NCBI RefSeq assembly: GCF_002019605.1
Contig: NZ_KV917368.1
Span: forward strand, 4,168,519-4,232,518
Direction: 5' to 3'
Source: Alkalihalobacterium alkalinitrilicum
Lineage (GTDB): Bacteria; Bacillota; Bacilli; Bacillales; Bacillaceae_F
DNA length: 64,000 nucleotides
In this document: positions 51,175 through 59,474 of the stretch, in pieces
Layout of the letters: each line of letters starts with the position of its first letter
Numbering within the stretch: the first letter of the stretch is position 1
The notes under the pieces: generated by a model
Seen by the model: the letters and a program-made list of their open reading frames with translations, nothing else
Databases searched by the model: none
Told to the model about the DNA's origin: nothing
Position numbers and translations under genes: made by a program

Positions 51175-51300
51175 ATCAATGGTGCAGGAGAGGTTGCAGC
51201 AGGTTTAGCGCTTTTCGGGAAAATGCGTGGACAAATTCGTGGTTCAGTTCAAGCTTCTAGAAACGCTCAAGATGGAGTTTCATTTATTCAAACCCTGGGT
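51175..51300 (+). pseudogene. Flagellin gene fragment
   Basis: The frame reads [40 protein letters not shown], a diverged copy of the flagellin N-terminal block INKAGDDAAGLAISEKMRAQ and its continuation. No start, remaining body or C-terminus is present. It is the stub of a second flagellin gene lost by deletion, lying 200 bases after hag. A GTGGGG/CCCCAC hairpin (51147-51166) precedes it. Confidence 0.75.
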
Positions 51301-51496
51301 AGAAGGGATGGAGGATATGACCTTTAAATGGAATTGACTGGGTACCCTTTATTTCTTCAATTTTCACCGAATACCTAGCCTTTATTTCAACTTGTGGAAT
51401 AGGGCTTTTTCTATTTGATAAAGGGAGTAATGTGAACCATTATTATATAATGGAATAAAAAGTAAGGATGATGAAAATGACTTCGATGGATTCGCT

Positions 51497-51922
51497 TTGG
51501 ATATTCCTATTGGCACAAGTCGCGAAGAAGTCATTTCAATTTTTGGCCAGCCTGAAGATGTTAATTCCTACTTTCCTGTGACGTTCTATTATGATGAGGA
51601 AAATAGAATGCAAGGGGTGCATTTCGCATACGCAATGCCTCATGGGTATGATATTACAAAAGAAGGTATCCAACGTGATGATTCCTTTGAAAAGGTTTAT
51701 GAAACCTATCAACACTATGATAAGACGTTTCATTTTAATGATGTTCATGATTTTCCAAAGTTTATGTTTGTATATATTGGTGATGAAATTTTTACTTTTG
51801 AATTTTCGGAATGGGCGTATGATGGCACGATTTATTTAGTCGGATTCAAACGTGGAAATGAAGCCTTTATTGAACGCTCCCCAATTATTTCTCATCAAAA
51901 CGTCGAGGAGAGACCGTATTAG
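51497..51922 (+). CDS. Possible 5'-truncated lipoprotein domain, DUF4309-like
   Basis: The frame gives LDIPIGTSREEVISIFGQPE, VTFYYDEENRMQGVHFAYAM, DEIFTFEFSEWAYDGTIYL. IPIGTSREEVxxxFGQP is the turn found in SmpA/DUF4309-style domains, which usually follow a signal peptide. Here the TTG at 51497 has no good ribosome binding site, and the frame is open upstream only to about 51431 with no signal peptide. I take it as the remains of a longer gene, joined to the flagellin stub at a deletion. It might still be expressed. Confidence 0.45.
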   Translation: MDIPIGTSREEVISIFGQPEDVNSYFPVTFYYDEENRMQGVHFAYAMPHGYDITKEGIQRDDSFEKVYETYQHYDKTFHFNDVHDFPKFMFVYIGDEIFTFEFSEWAYDGTIYLVGFKRGNEAFIERSPIISHQNVEERPY

Positions 51923-52045
51923 TGCAAATTTCGGGGACTTCTCAATTGAGCTCTAGAGTCACACTTGAAGTTTTGTACTAGTACCATAGTCTTGTGTTTG
52001 ATACGATAAAGATAGAGTGAGATTACTAGGTAGGAGGCTAGAAAA

Positions 52046-52285
52046 TTGAGTGACGAAAATCAAGACTACAAAGTATTCCTAGAAGAGCAATTACAGTGCA
52101 CGAAGGAACGGGTGCGGATTTTAGATGAGATTGACTTAAAGCTTCATCAGATGAAAAAAATGGCTGAGTATGCCGTGGAAAACACCCTCACTCCTGGTGA
52201 AGTGGACGGATTAAATAGGCAAATCAATGATTTGAAATACGAAGTGGATATGTTAGAAAAACAGTTACATACAGTTGATCATTAA
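52046..52285 (+). CDS. Small coiled-coil hypothetical protein, 79 aa
   Basis: A TTG start behind TAGGAGG opens a 79-residue helical protein: FLEEQLQCTKERVRILDEID, LNRQINDLKYEVDMLEKQLH. It has one cysteine and no membrane segment. It lies 21 bases before the YjfB-type gene and probably shares its transcript, suggesting a motility connection. I do not recognise the family. Confidence 0.65.
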   Translation: MSDENQDYKVFLEEQLQCTKERVRILDEIDLKLHQMKKMAEYAVENTLTPGEVDGLNRQINDLKYEVDMLEKQLHTVDH

Positions 52286-52306
52286 CAATCAAAAGGTGGT
52301 GTAGGA

Positions 52307-52507
52307 ATGGATATTGCCTTATTATCAATGGCACTCAACCAAGGGCAAGTGCAACAACAAGCATCGATGTCAATAATGAAAAAAGCAATGGGAAACGCTG
52401 AGCAACAAGGAGAAGCTTTACAAAAACTAATGACAACAGCTGACCCTAAAGCCATTCAACACGCAGCTCAACCTCATTTAGGTGGGAACCTCGATATTAA
52501 GCTGTAG
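52307..52507 (+). CDS. yjfB: YjfB family putative motility protein
   Basis: This 66-residue protein is of the YjfB type: MDIALLSMALNQGQVQQQAS, SIMKKAMGNAEQQGEALQKL. In B. subtilis yjfB is a sigma-D-dependent gene of unknown molecular role. It has an AAAGGTGG site before the ATG. It follows a small coiled-coil gene and is separated from fliD by an IS1380-type insertion. Confidence 0.85.
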   Translation: MDIALLSMALNQGQVQQQASMSIMKKAMGNAEQQGEALQKLMTTADPKAIQHAAQPHLGGNLDIKL

Positions 52508-52562
52508 TTGTTTAGTTCGTCTAATAATAAGTGAAATACATAATACATCATTAAAATTGAAG

Positions 52563-52601
52563 TAGAGTCACCAGAATGCAGCTGGTAGCTCTTCTTTTTT
52601 T
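52563..52601 (+). terminator. Terminator after yjfB
   Basis: AGAGTCACCAG and CTGGTAGCTCT with a short loop, followed by TTCTTTTTTT. Confidence 0.65.
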
Positions 52602-52900
52602 ATCCTCGATTTCTTTTAATAAATCTTTGAGCTCTGTCATTTCCATCTGCAAAAATAGGTAATAATTGATATGTAAATACAACCATATACTAACCGTAAA
52701 TGGAATGACGTTTATAATATTGTAACGGTTAACTTTTTCATCCTTATTCCTGATTTATTCATAAAAAAATAATATTTGCCTACTAATGTCCATTTAATAA
52801 GCTTTTTTGTTACTCGTTAACGCATCAAATAAATGAAAAAAGAACCCATTTCTGATAAGTTAAAAGTGCGAACCAATAACCATCAGAAAGGATTCTTATA

Positions 52901-54217
52901 ATGGCTATTTTACCGCAATTAACACTTGATTTCAATCGTAAAATTAAATTATCTAATGACGGAGGAGAACTCTCGTCTGATACTGGTGAGTTCCTCTTTA
53001 GGGAATTTGATGAAAAGATTGGTTTCTCTAAAACATTGGCTGAACATTTAAACCTGAAAGACAATAGACGTTACTATATTCATTCGAATGAAAACTTAAT
53101 TCGTCAAAAGATTTATCAAATCATTGCTGGTTATACCGACGATGATGCAGCTGATCAATTGACGAAAGACCCTGTATTTACTCAAATTATTGGTACAGAT
53201 GCGTTAGCTTCTCAGCCGAGCTTATCTCGTTTCTTTAGACGGTTTGATAGCCAATCTATTGAAGAATTGAATCGAGCCAACCAAGAGCTTATTGACAAAG
53301 TGCATCAATTTAGAGAGTCAAAGGTACTTATTATTGATTTAGATTCTACGCATTCCGATACCTACGGAGACCAAGAAGCTGCGGCTTTCAATACTCATTA
53401 TGGTACCGTTGGTTTTCATCCATTAGTTGCCTTTGACGGAGTAACAGGTGATTTCCTTAAAGCAAAGCTACGACCTGGAAACGTGTATACTTCAAATGGT
53501 GTCGTCGATTTTATTCAACCACTCATTGATCATTACAACGAAAAGTTCCCAGAGACAACACCTTTTCTTCGTGGTGATAGTGGGTTTGCGGTCCCAGCTT
53601 TGTATGAATTGTGCGAAAAAGAAAGCGTCTATTACGTGATTCGGCTGAAATCAAATGCGAATTTACAACGAATTGCGGATGAACTCCATCCTTCGTCTGT
53701 CATTTCCGATGTTTCAAAGGCGGAAATTTATTACGAAGAAACCATCTATCAAGCAAAATCTTGGTCGAAGCCTAGAAAAGTAATTGTCAAGTCAGTACGT
53801 CCAGCTGGTGAATTACTGTTTACTCATTCCTTCTTTGTGACAAATTTAGTTGATTCCTTTTCTCCTAAAGCGATCGTTCTTAGTTATCAAAAAAGAGGAA
53901 CGATGGAGAACTATATCAAGGAAGCCAAGAATGGGTTCGGCTTTGATAAAATGAATAGCCACTCTTACCAAGTAAATGAAGTAAAAATGATGTTAAGTTT
54001 GTTGGCTTATAACTTAACGAACTGGTTGCGTACGCTATGTTTTCCAGAAGAACAAAAGACCATGCAAATCGATACCATACGTACACGAATTATTAAAGTT
54101 GCCAGTAAATTAGTAAAGTCAGGACGTTCCCTTTACTTTAAACTAGCCTCAAGTTTCGTGTATCAGGAATTCTTTTGGAAAGTACTTCAGCGAGTTCAAA
54201 AATTGAAATTCAATTAA
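52901..54217 (+). CDS. IS1380 family transposase
   Basis: This 438-residue DDE transposase has ILPQLTLDFNRKIKLSNDGG and DDAADQLTKDPVFTQIIGTD at the N-terminus, then VLIIDLDSTHSDTYGDQEAA (first D), FLRGDSGFAVPALYELCEKE (second D) and LSYQKRGTMENYIKEAKNGF (E). These match IS1380-type (Tnp_1) enzymes. The frame is complete and it may be active. It lies in the 2 kb gap between yjfB and fliD. I could not identify convincing inverted repeats, so the element's ends are not given. A TCAGAAAGGATTC-type site precedes the ATG. Confidence 0.88.
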   Translation: MAILPQLTLDFNRKIKLSNDGGELSSDTGEFLFREFDEKIGFSKTLAEHLNLKDNRRYYIHSNENLIRQKIYQIIAGYTDDDAADQLTKDPVFTQIIGTDALASQPSLSRFFRRFDSQSIEELNRANQELIDKVHQFRESKVLIIDLDSTHSDTYGDQEAAAFNTHYGTVGFHPLVAFDGVTGDFLKAKLRPGNVYTSNGVVDFIQPLIDHYNEKFPETTPFLRGDSGFAVPALYELCEKESVYYVIRLKSNANLQRIADELHPSSVISDVSKAEIYYEETIYQAKSWSKPRKVIVKSVRPAGELLFTHSFFVTNLVDSFSPKAIVLSYQKRGTMENYIKEAKNGFGFDKMNSHSYQVNEVKMMLSLLAYNLTNWLRTLCFPEEQKTMQIDTIRTRIIKVASKLVKSGRSLYFKLASSFVYQEFFWKVLQRVQKLKFN

Positions 54218-54472
54218 AAATGATCAAATAACCAATTTTTAGAAACTACACACCAGACCAAGGGAGTAGTCTGCCTAAAAACAGATATTTTCAAGCAAAA
54301 CTTTTAAAATCACAACTGAAGTAGCCAAGTTACTATGATTTCACTTTATAATGAAGTAATTTATTGGTTTTTTGAGTTCAATCGTGATTTAACTTCGAAG
54401 TATGAATAATTCAGGTTATTAGTTAGTGCATATAAAATAATAATCTATTAGGGCTAATTTTAATTTTCTCTT

Positions 54473-54498
54473 CAAAACTATGAGTAGGTGGCCGATAT
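54473..54498 (+). promoter_or_regulatory. Sigma-D promoter of fliD
   Basis: GCCGATAT at 54491-54498 matches the sigma-D -10 exactly; CAAA lies 14 bases upstream in place of TAAA. It is about 90 bases before the fliD start. The region 54218-54470 holds only the presumed end of the IS element. Confidence 0.75.
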
Positions 54499-54584
54499 AA
54501 TCAATAATTGAAAAATATTGTCGAAAACCTTAAAGGGAAGATGTTTCTATAGATAAGTTCGATTTAGATGGAAGGGGCAAAAAA

Positions 54585-56597
54585 ATGAGAATTGCAGGTT
54601 TGGCAACGGGAATGGACATTAATCAAATTGTCAGTGATTTGATGAAAGCACATAGAATGCCCATAGATAAAATGATGCAGGATCGCCAACTCATTGAATG
54701 GCGTCAGGAGGGGTATCGAGAAATCAACCGGAAGTTTAATACTTTTAGAGATAACATCTTTGATACCGTCATGCGTTCAGCGAATATGTTAGCAAAAAGT
54801 GTATCGAGTAGTAATTCTAGCCTAGCAACCGCAACAGCCACTTCGACTGTGGGGAATATGTCGCTACGTCTGAGTAACGTCACGTCTTTAGCTAAAGCCG
54901 CCTCCTATAATAGTAGTGATAAAATTTCAGCGGATAATCAAAAAATTAATACTTCTGCAACGCTTGGATCTCAGAATTTTACAAAGGATGACTTTTGGGA
55001 GAAGGGGATTGTTCATCGTGAAAGTATAAGGCAATCATCCACTGGCAATACAGTTACATTAGCAAATCAAGATATTGTAAACCCAGATGACATTGTTGTT
55101 AAAGTGAACGGTAAAGTTTATGATATTGTTACGGATATCAATGATCTTGAGGATGGAAAAGTACTATTAAATGCAGAAAATGGTACGTTACAATTTAATC
55201 ATACGATCCAACAGGGTACAACGGTTTCTACTACTTACATGACGGAAAAGGCGACAGAGGAATTTAATCCTTCGACGGCTCAGAATACGTTTCAGTTAAA
55301 AAAGGGCGGACTTGATTTAGAAAGTTTGAAGATCACTGCTGGAGGAACTGAGTTTACTTCTGCTGACATTGTTACAGATCGCTCTCAGCTAGAAGCAGGC
55401 AAAGTTTTTGTCAATGTAGATACGGGTCAACTTGAGTTTTTTGAAGCAAAGACCAATGTTTCCGTCGATTATACACAACGTTATACTACTGCTGGAATAT
55501 CCGCTCATAATGAGAATGGACCAGTCAGTGATAAGTTTGTTTTTACCGCCAATCAATCATTAAATACTGTCTTTACTGAAATGAATCGTTCGAATGTTGG
55601 AGTACAAGGGTTTTATGATAATCACTCAGATCAAGTAAGTATTTCGCGTTCAAATACAGGTTTGTTTAATGTAGATGGAAATGGCAATCCTATAGGACCT
55701 GAGATTGAGTTCACTGGATTTTTTAATACTGTTCTAAAATTTGATAATAATCAAGGCAGTGGCGGTGCCCAAAATGCTGTATTTCAAATGAATGGGTTGC
55801 AAACACAGAGGCAATCGAACACTTTTACGGTTTCTGGAATGACGGTAACCTTAAACGATACCTTTACGAATGAAGTGACGTTAAGGGCATCCACAGATAC
55901 GGATAAAGTATTCGATACGATTAAGGGATTTGTAAATGAGTATAATGAGCTATTGGATTTCGTGAATGGCAAATTAACAGAAGATCACCATCGTGATTTC
56001 AGACCACTGACCGAAGAGCAAAAAGCTGCGATGTCTGAAAAGGAAATTGAGCAATGGGAAGAGAGAGCTCAAAGTGGTTTATTGAGAAATGATCCTATCC
56101 TACGCGGACCAATGGATCGAATGAGAACTGATCTATATAATCCCGTCAATGGTGGATTTAATACGGATTTTAAACAGTTAGCTTCGATTGGAATTACTAC
56201 GAGTAACAACTATATGGACCGCGGAAAGTTAGTCGTTAATGAGGATAAATTACGACAAGCTATAGAACAAGATCCAGAAGGGGTTTTTCAACTTTTTACA
56301 GCTGATGGTGCTATTCCAGCTGAACAAGGGATCGCTCGTCGTGTTCGTACCACATTGGATCAAGCGATAAACTCAGTTGCTGAGCGTGCGGGTGGTATGC
56401 GAGGAAAAACACAAAATAATCAATTTACCTTAGGGCGTAATATGAATCAAATCAATGACCAAATTTCTAGCTTTGAAAGACGACTGCAACAAGTGGAAGA
56501 GCGTTATTGGCGTCAATTCAACGCAATGGATGCGGCGGTTCAACGAGCAAACCAACAAGCCGAGACGTTATTTGCGCAGTTATATCCACAAGGTTAA
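54585..56597 (+). CDS. fliD: Flagellar filament cap protein FliD (HAP2)
   Basis: FliD caps the growing filament and folds flagellin into place. The 670 residues include the N-terminal MRIAGLATGMDINQIVSDLM, KAHRMPIDKMMQDRQLIEWR, and the C-terminal FKQLASIGITTSNNYMDRGK, LVVNEDKLRQAIEQDPEGVF, ISSFERRLQQVEERYWRQFN, AMDAAVQRANQQAETLFAQL. This is longer than B. subtilis FliD (about 500), with expansions in the exposed D2/D3 region, in parallel to the enlarged flagellin. It has a GGAAGGGG site. A short terminator follows before the fliS promoter. Confidence 0.95.
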   Translation: MRIAGLATGMDINQIVSDLMKAHRMPIDKMMQDRQLIEWRQEGYREINRKFNTFRDNIFDTVMRSANMLAKSVSSSNSSLATATATSTVGNMSLRLSNVTSLAKAASYNSSDKISADNQKINTSATLGSQNFTKDDFWEKGIVHRESIRQSSTGNTVTLANQDIVNPDDIVVKVNGKVYDIVTDINDLEDGKVLLNAENGTLQFNHTIQQGTTVSTTYMTEKATEEFNPSTAQNTFQLKKGGLDLESLKITAGGTEFTSADIVTDRSQLEAGKVFVNVDTGQLEFFEAKTNVSVDYTQRYTTAGISAHNENGPVSDKFVFTANQSLNTVFTEMNRSNVGVQGFYDNHSDQVSISRSNTGLFNVDGNGNPIGPEIEFTGFFNTVLKFDNNQGSGGAQNAVFQMNGLQTQRQSNTFTVSGMTVTLNDTFTNEVTLRASTDTDKVFDTIKGFVNEYNELLDFVNGKLTEDHHRDFRPLTEEQKAAMSEKEIEQWEERAQSGLLRNDPILRGPMDRMRTDLYNPVNGGFNTDFKQLASIGITTSNNYMDRGKLVVNEDKLRQAIEQDPEGVFQLFTADGAIPAEQGIARRVRTTLDQAINSVAERAGGMRGKTQNNQFTLGRNMNQINDQISSFERRLQQVEERYWRQFNAMDAAVQRANQQAETLFAQLYPQG

Positions 56598-56635
56598 TAG
56601 GAATATATACTTTATAAAGTAATGGAAATGATTTT

Positions 56636-56662
56636 GAGCAGCCTCATGGGGGTGCTCTTTTT
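56636..56662 (+). terminator. Terminator of fliD
   Basis: GAGCA and TGCTC with a G-rich loop, then TTTTTT. It lies 39 bases beyond fliD. Confidence 0.6.
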
Positions 56663-56751
56663 TATCGACCGTTAGAACTACTTGTGTAAGTATCTTTTTA
56701 ACAACTACGATAAACTCCCAAATATCGTCAATTTTTTCTGCCTTTTTTCCT

Positions 56752-56778
56752 TAACATTTAGCGAATGATGCCGATATA
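56752..56778 (+). promoter_or_regulatory. Sigma-D promoter of fliST
   Basis: TAAC, about 14-15 bases, GCCGATAT. The -10 is a perfect sigma-D match. It lies about 150 bases before fliS and gives fliS-fliT their own promoter in addition to read-through from fliD. Exact limits are within a base or two. Confidence 0.75.
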
Positions 56779-56929
56779 AAGCATGTATCATTTCAATTGT
56801 ACTTTTTAGTACGAAATGAAATGGATTTGAACCTGCGAAATTCATAGGTAGAAAACTTTATGTACAATAATTTTAAAACCATTTACGAGTGTTACATTGA
56901 ACTTTGCAATGGGGAAGGTGGATATAAAA

Positions 56930-57334
56930 ATGGCTATCAATTATCAAAATGCTTATAAACAAAATACGACAAATACCGCATCACCAGGGGAGCTAACGCT
57001 CATGCTCTATAATGGTTGTCTCAAGTTTATCAACCGTGCGAAAAAAGCAATGGAAGAAAATAATATTGAACAACGTAATGAGAACATCGCTCGTGCTGAA
57101 GCAATTATTCGCGAGTTAATGGTGACATTAAAAACCGAACACGAAACAGGAAAAAACATGTTAAGAATGTATGATTTTATTCTTAGTCGTTTAATTGATG
57201 CCAATATCAAAAATGATGTGGATGCTTTAAAGCAAGCGGAAGACTTCGTCACACAGTTCCGTGATACGTGGAAGCAAGTGCTTCAATTAGACCGTCAACA
57301 GCGACATGGTGCGACTGTTGGAGGAAAAGCATAG
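56930..57334 (+). CDS. fliS: Flagellin export chaperone FliS
   Basis: FliS binds the flagellin C-terminus and prevents polymerisation in the cytoplasm. The 134 residues include INYQNAYKQNTTNTASPGEL, TLMLYNGCLKFINRAKKAME, NIARAEAIIRELMVTLKTEH, MYDFILSRLIDANIKNDVDA, the complete helical fold. The ATG at 56930 is set by the family N-terminus (MAINYQNAY) and a GGTGG site; an upstream in-frame ATG at 56897 is too long. The last base of its TAG stop is the first base of the fliT GTG. Confidence 0.95.
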   Translation: MAINYQNAYKQNTTNTASPGELTLMLYNGCLKFINRAKKAMEENNIEQRNENIARAEAIIRELMVTLKTEHETGKNMLRMYDFILSRLIDANIKNDVDALKQAEDFVTQFRDTWKQVLQLDRQQRHGATVGGKA

Positions 57335-57705
57335 TGGTTTCTATCCGTGAATTGTATGACGTAACGAAACAACTTCATGAGTGTACGTTGAATCCTTTTC
57401 ATAAAAATGATGAAGAAAAAAGTGACGCTTATATTTCTTCAGTTGAAGAATTACTAGAACAGCGACAAGCTTGCATCGATCAATTGCAGCAAGTCAAACT
57501 ACAAGTGAAAAAGGAAGAAAAGGAACTTGTGGCTGAGATGATGAATATGAACGCAGTGATCGTTAAAAAACTAGAGGCGAACAAATTACTTTTAGGAAAA
57601 GAAATCGGTGCTTTGAAGGTGAAGAAAGCACAAGAGAAAAAGTATAATAATCCATACGATGGGCCAACTGCTGAAGGTGTTTTCTTTGATAAACGAGGAT
57701 TGTAA
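57334..57705 (+). CDS. fliT: Flagellar protein FliT (FliD chaperone)
   Basis: The 123-residue product starts at a GTG that overlaps the fliS stop and is preceded by GGAGGAAAAGC. It is helical (VSIRELYDVTKQLHECTLNP, YISSVEELLEQRQACIDQLQ, LGKEIGALKVKKAQEKKYNN) as in FliT, the export chaperone of FliD. The C-terminal YNNPYDGPTAEGVFFDKRGL is a typical end in bacilli. Position and overlap support the call more than sequence, since FliT is poorly conserved. Confidence 0.82.
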   Translation: MVSIRELYDVTKQLHECTLNPFHKNDEEKSDAYISSVEELLEQRQACIDQLQQVKLQVKKEEKELVAEMMNMNAVIVKKLEANKLLLGKEIGALKVKKAQEKKYNNPYDGPTAEGVFFDKRGL

Positions 57706-57830
57706 AAAAACTTTTTAAAGTAAGTAAAATACTAGAGTGTATACTAATTTTCTAAAAGTACGATAGATGACCTTTGTTGCAGAAAAATGATTATCATGCT
57801 CAAGACATAATAACGAGATAGGTGAACCAA

Positions 57831-58199
57831 ATGGAAAAGTATATAGATGTGATGAAGAAATCACTGGAGCTCTCGGAAACTATATTGGAAGGATTAGAGC
57901 ACATACAAAAATTGTTAAGTGAAGGAAATTATGAACAATCGATCCTCCTAATGGAAGATGTACTTGTAGCCTATACAACGATAGGAAGATCAATAGAGCC
58001 AGTGAAACATGAGTTTGACAATGAAACTATTGGACACTTGCAAAATGGATTGAAGAAAACGATAGAACTCGTTGTAAATGCTTATGAGTCAAAGAGCTGT
58101 GTGAAAGTACATGAAATTATTCAATTTTCACTTTTACCTCAATTTAAGAAGTTCAAGCATGAGCTAGAACAGAACTTTCATTCCTACATTGTTTCTTAA
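57831..58199 (+). CDS. Helical hypothetical protein of the flagellar cluster
   Basis: The 122-residue protein is wholly helical: MEKYIDVMKKSLELSETILE, HIQKLLSEGNYEQSILLMED, IGHLQNGLKKTIELVVNAYE. It lies between fliT and flaG and is followed by its own terminator. Chaperone-like helical proteins of this size occur at this place in several Bacillaceae, but I cannot name the family with confidence. The ATG at 57831 fits the ATAGGTG site; an in-frame GTG at 57822 lies in it. Confidence 0.65.
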   Translation: MEKYIDVMKKSLELSETILEGLEHIQKLLSEGNYEQSILLMEDVLVAYTTIGRSIEPVKHEFDNETIGHLQNGLKKTIELVVNAYESKSCVKVHEIIQFSLLPQFKKFKHELEQNFHSYIVS

Positions 58200-58251
58200 A
58201 TAGTTACATGTAAGTACTTACACGATAGTTTTATAGGAAATTAACGAGTTT

Positions 58252-58281
58252 AGAGTAGCCTTCAATAGGTTGCTCTTTTTT
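58252..58281 (+). terminator. Terminator before flaG
   Basis: GAGTAGCC and GGTTGCTC flank a seven-base loop, followed by TTTTTTT. Confidence 0.75.
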
Positions 58282-58442
58282 TAAGGGAGTCTATTCATAG
58301 TGTAATTAAGCTTATCGGTGATATGCTCGCATTTATTAAAAGAGGAGCCAATTTTCCGAAAATTATTCAAAAGTGTGGAATAAAAGGGAGTCCGAACCGA
58401 TATAAGAAGAAACACTATAATTTTTGGCAGGGGGAAAATAAA

Positions 58443-58826
58443 ATGGAAATCTCTAAAAACTTAATAAATGTTCAAAAACCAGCCAGTTTCAATACTACAG
58501 ATCAAGGAAGTAAAGACAAAACTATTAACGAAAATAGTCAAGGTAAAACGGCATCTGAAAAAATAAAAGAAGGTGTTGAGAAAACAAAAGACCATCATTT
58601 TACAAAAGAAGAAATTGACGAACAAATCGAGAATATGAATAAGTTTTTAGAGTTAAACTCTACTTCTCTTAAATTTCAAGTCCATGAAAAGCTTGATCGT
58701 ATCTCTGTGCAAATAGTTAACAAAGATACAGACGAAGTGATCCGCGAAGTGCCCCCTCAAGAATTACTAGATATGGTGGCTACAATGTTAGAACATGTCG
58801 GGCTCATTATTGATCAAAAAATATAG
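58443..58826 (+). CDS. flaG: Flagellar protein FlaG
   Basis: FlaG influences filament length. The 127-residue protein has a polar, Lys/Gln-rich N-terminal half (NTTDQGSKDKTINENSQGKT) and the FlaG domain: MNKFLELNSTSLKFQVHEKL, DRISVQIVNKDTDEVIREVP, PQELLDMVATMLEHVGLIID. The ATG at 58443 follows AGGGGG; the open frame extends to 58323 but without a site. In B. subtilis flaG (yvyC) lies between hag and fliD; here it is after fliT, a rearrangement. Confidence 0.92.
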   Translation: MEISKNLINVQKPASFNTTDQGSKDKTINENSQGKTASEKIKEGVEKTKDHHFTKEEIDEQIENMNKFLELNSTSLKFQVHEKLDRISVQIVNKDTDEVIREVPPQELLDMVATMLEHVGLIIDQKI

Positions 58827-58837
58827 AGTAGATAGGC

Positions 58838-58878
58838 TGACAGTACTAACTTGACTTAGTACTGTCGTTCCTTTTTGT
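58838..58878 (+). terminator. Terminator of flaG
   Basis: GACAGTACTAA and TTAGTACTGTC flank a six-base loop, with CGTTCCTTTTTGTG beyond. The following 58880-59080 holds a GGTACCTT/AAGGTACC inverted repeat pair but no gene. Confidence 0.75.
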
Positions 58879-59082
58879 GTTGCTGTTCACGTTTAGGCTC
58901 ACTATTTAGTCTACTTAAATTCAATCATGAATAAATGTTTCTACTCACTCGATGAAGGTACCTTGCTATTAATCACGGACTAAGAATCGCAAATCCACAT
59001 GCCTATTAAGTAGGAAAGGTACCTATAATCATTTTCCTTCTATCACCCTTATGGCTTTAAGTTCAAAATAAGACATGGAACA

Positions 59083-59250
59083 TCACGTACCAGTCTGCAA
59101 CGTGCTTTCCGTCTTTTTTAATTTTTCATACTCATTTAACAGTTGGTCTAGCTCTTGACTGCATTGGATTGTCTGAGGTGAGGAAAATCCAAAAGTCATT
59201 GAAAGTTTTAACATTTCCTGTCTTTTAGATTCTATTTCTTTGGTTAACAT
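59083..59250 (-). CDS. Spo0E-like aspartyl-phosphate phosphatase
   Basis: This is a 55-residue Spo0E family protein, which removes phosphate from Spo0A and delays sporulation. The pattern IESKRQEMLKLSMTFGFSSP, QTIQCSQELDQLLNEYEKLK contains the defining SQELD motif and the two-helix hairpin. The ATG at 59250 has a perfect GGAGG site eight bases upstream; the longer frame (59265) begins within that site. It stands alone, divergent from the P-type ATPase gene. It supports a spore-forming host. Confidence 0.88.
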   Translation of the reverse strand: MLTKEIESKRQEMLKLSMTFGFSSPQTIQCSQELDQLLNEYEKLKKTESTLQTGT

Positions 59251-59474
59251 GTTTAACTCCTCCATTTGACCGCATCTCCATTGTTAGGAATTCTCTACTA
59301 AGTATATTTAACCATATTTTAACTATATTAGGTGTGAAGTTCATCATACTGTAACTTATTAGTGTATTAAATTGTTGTAAACGTCGTAAATTCTCCATAA
59401 TCGAAAGCCATTTTACTATAACGAAAACGCTAAAATAATAGTAATAACAACGGAAACGTAGAGGAGGTTGAAAG

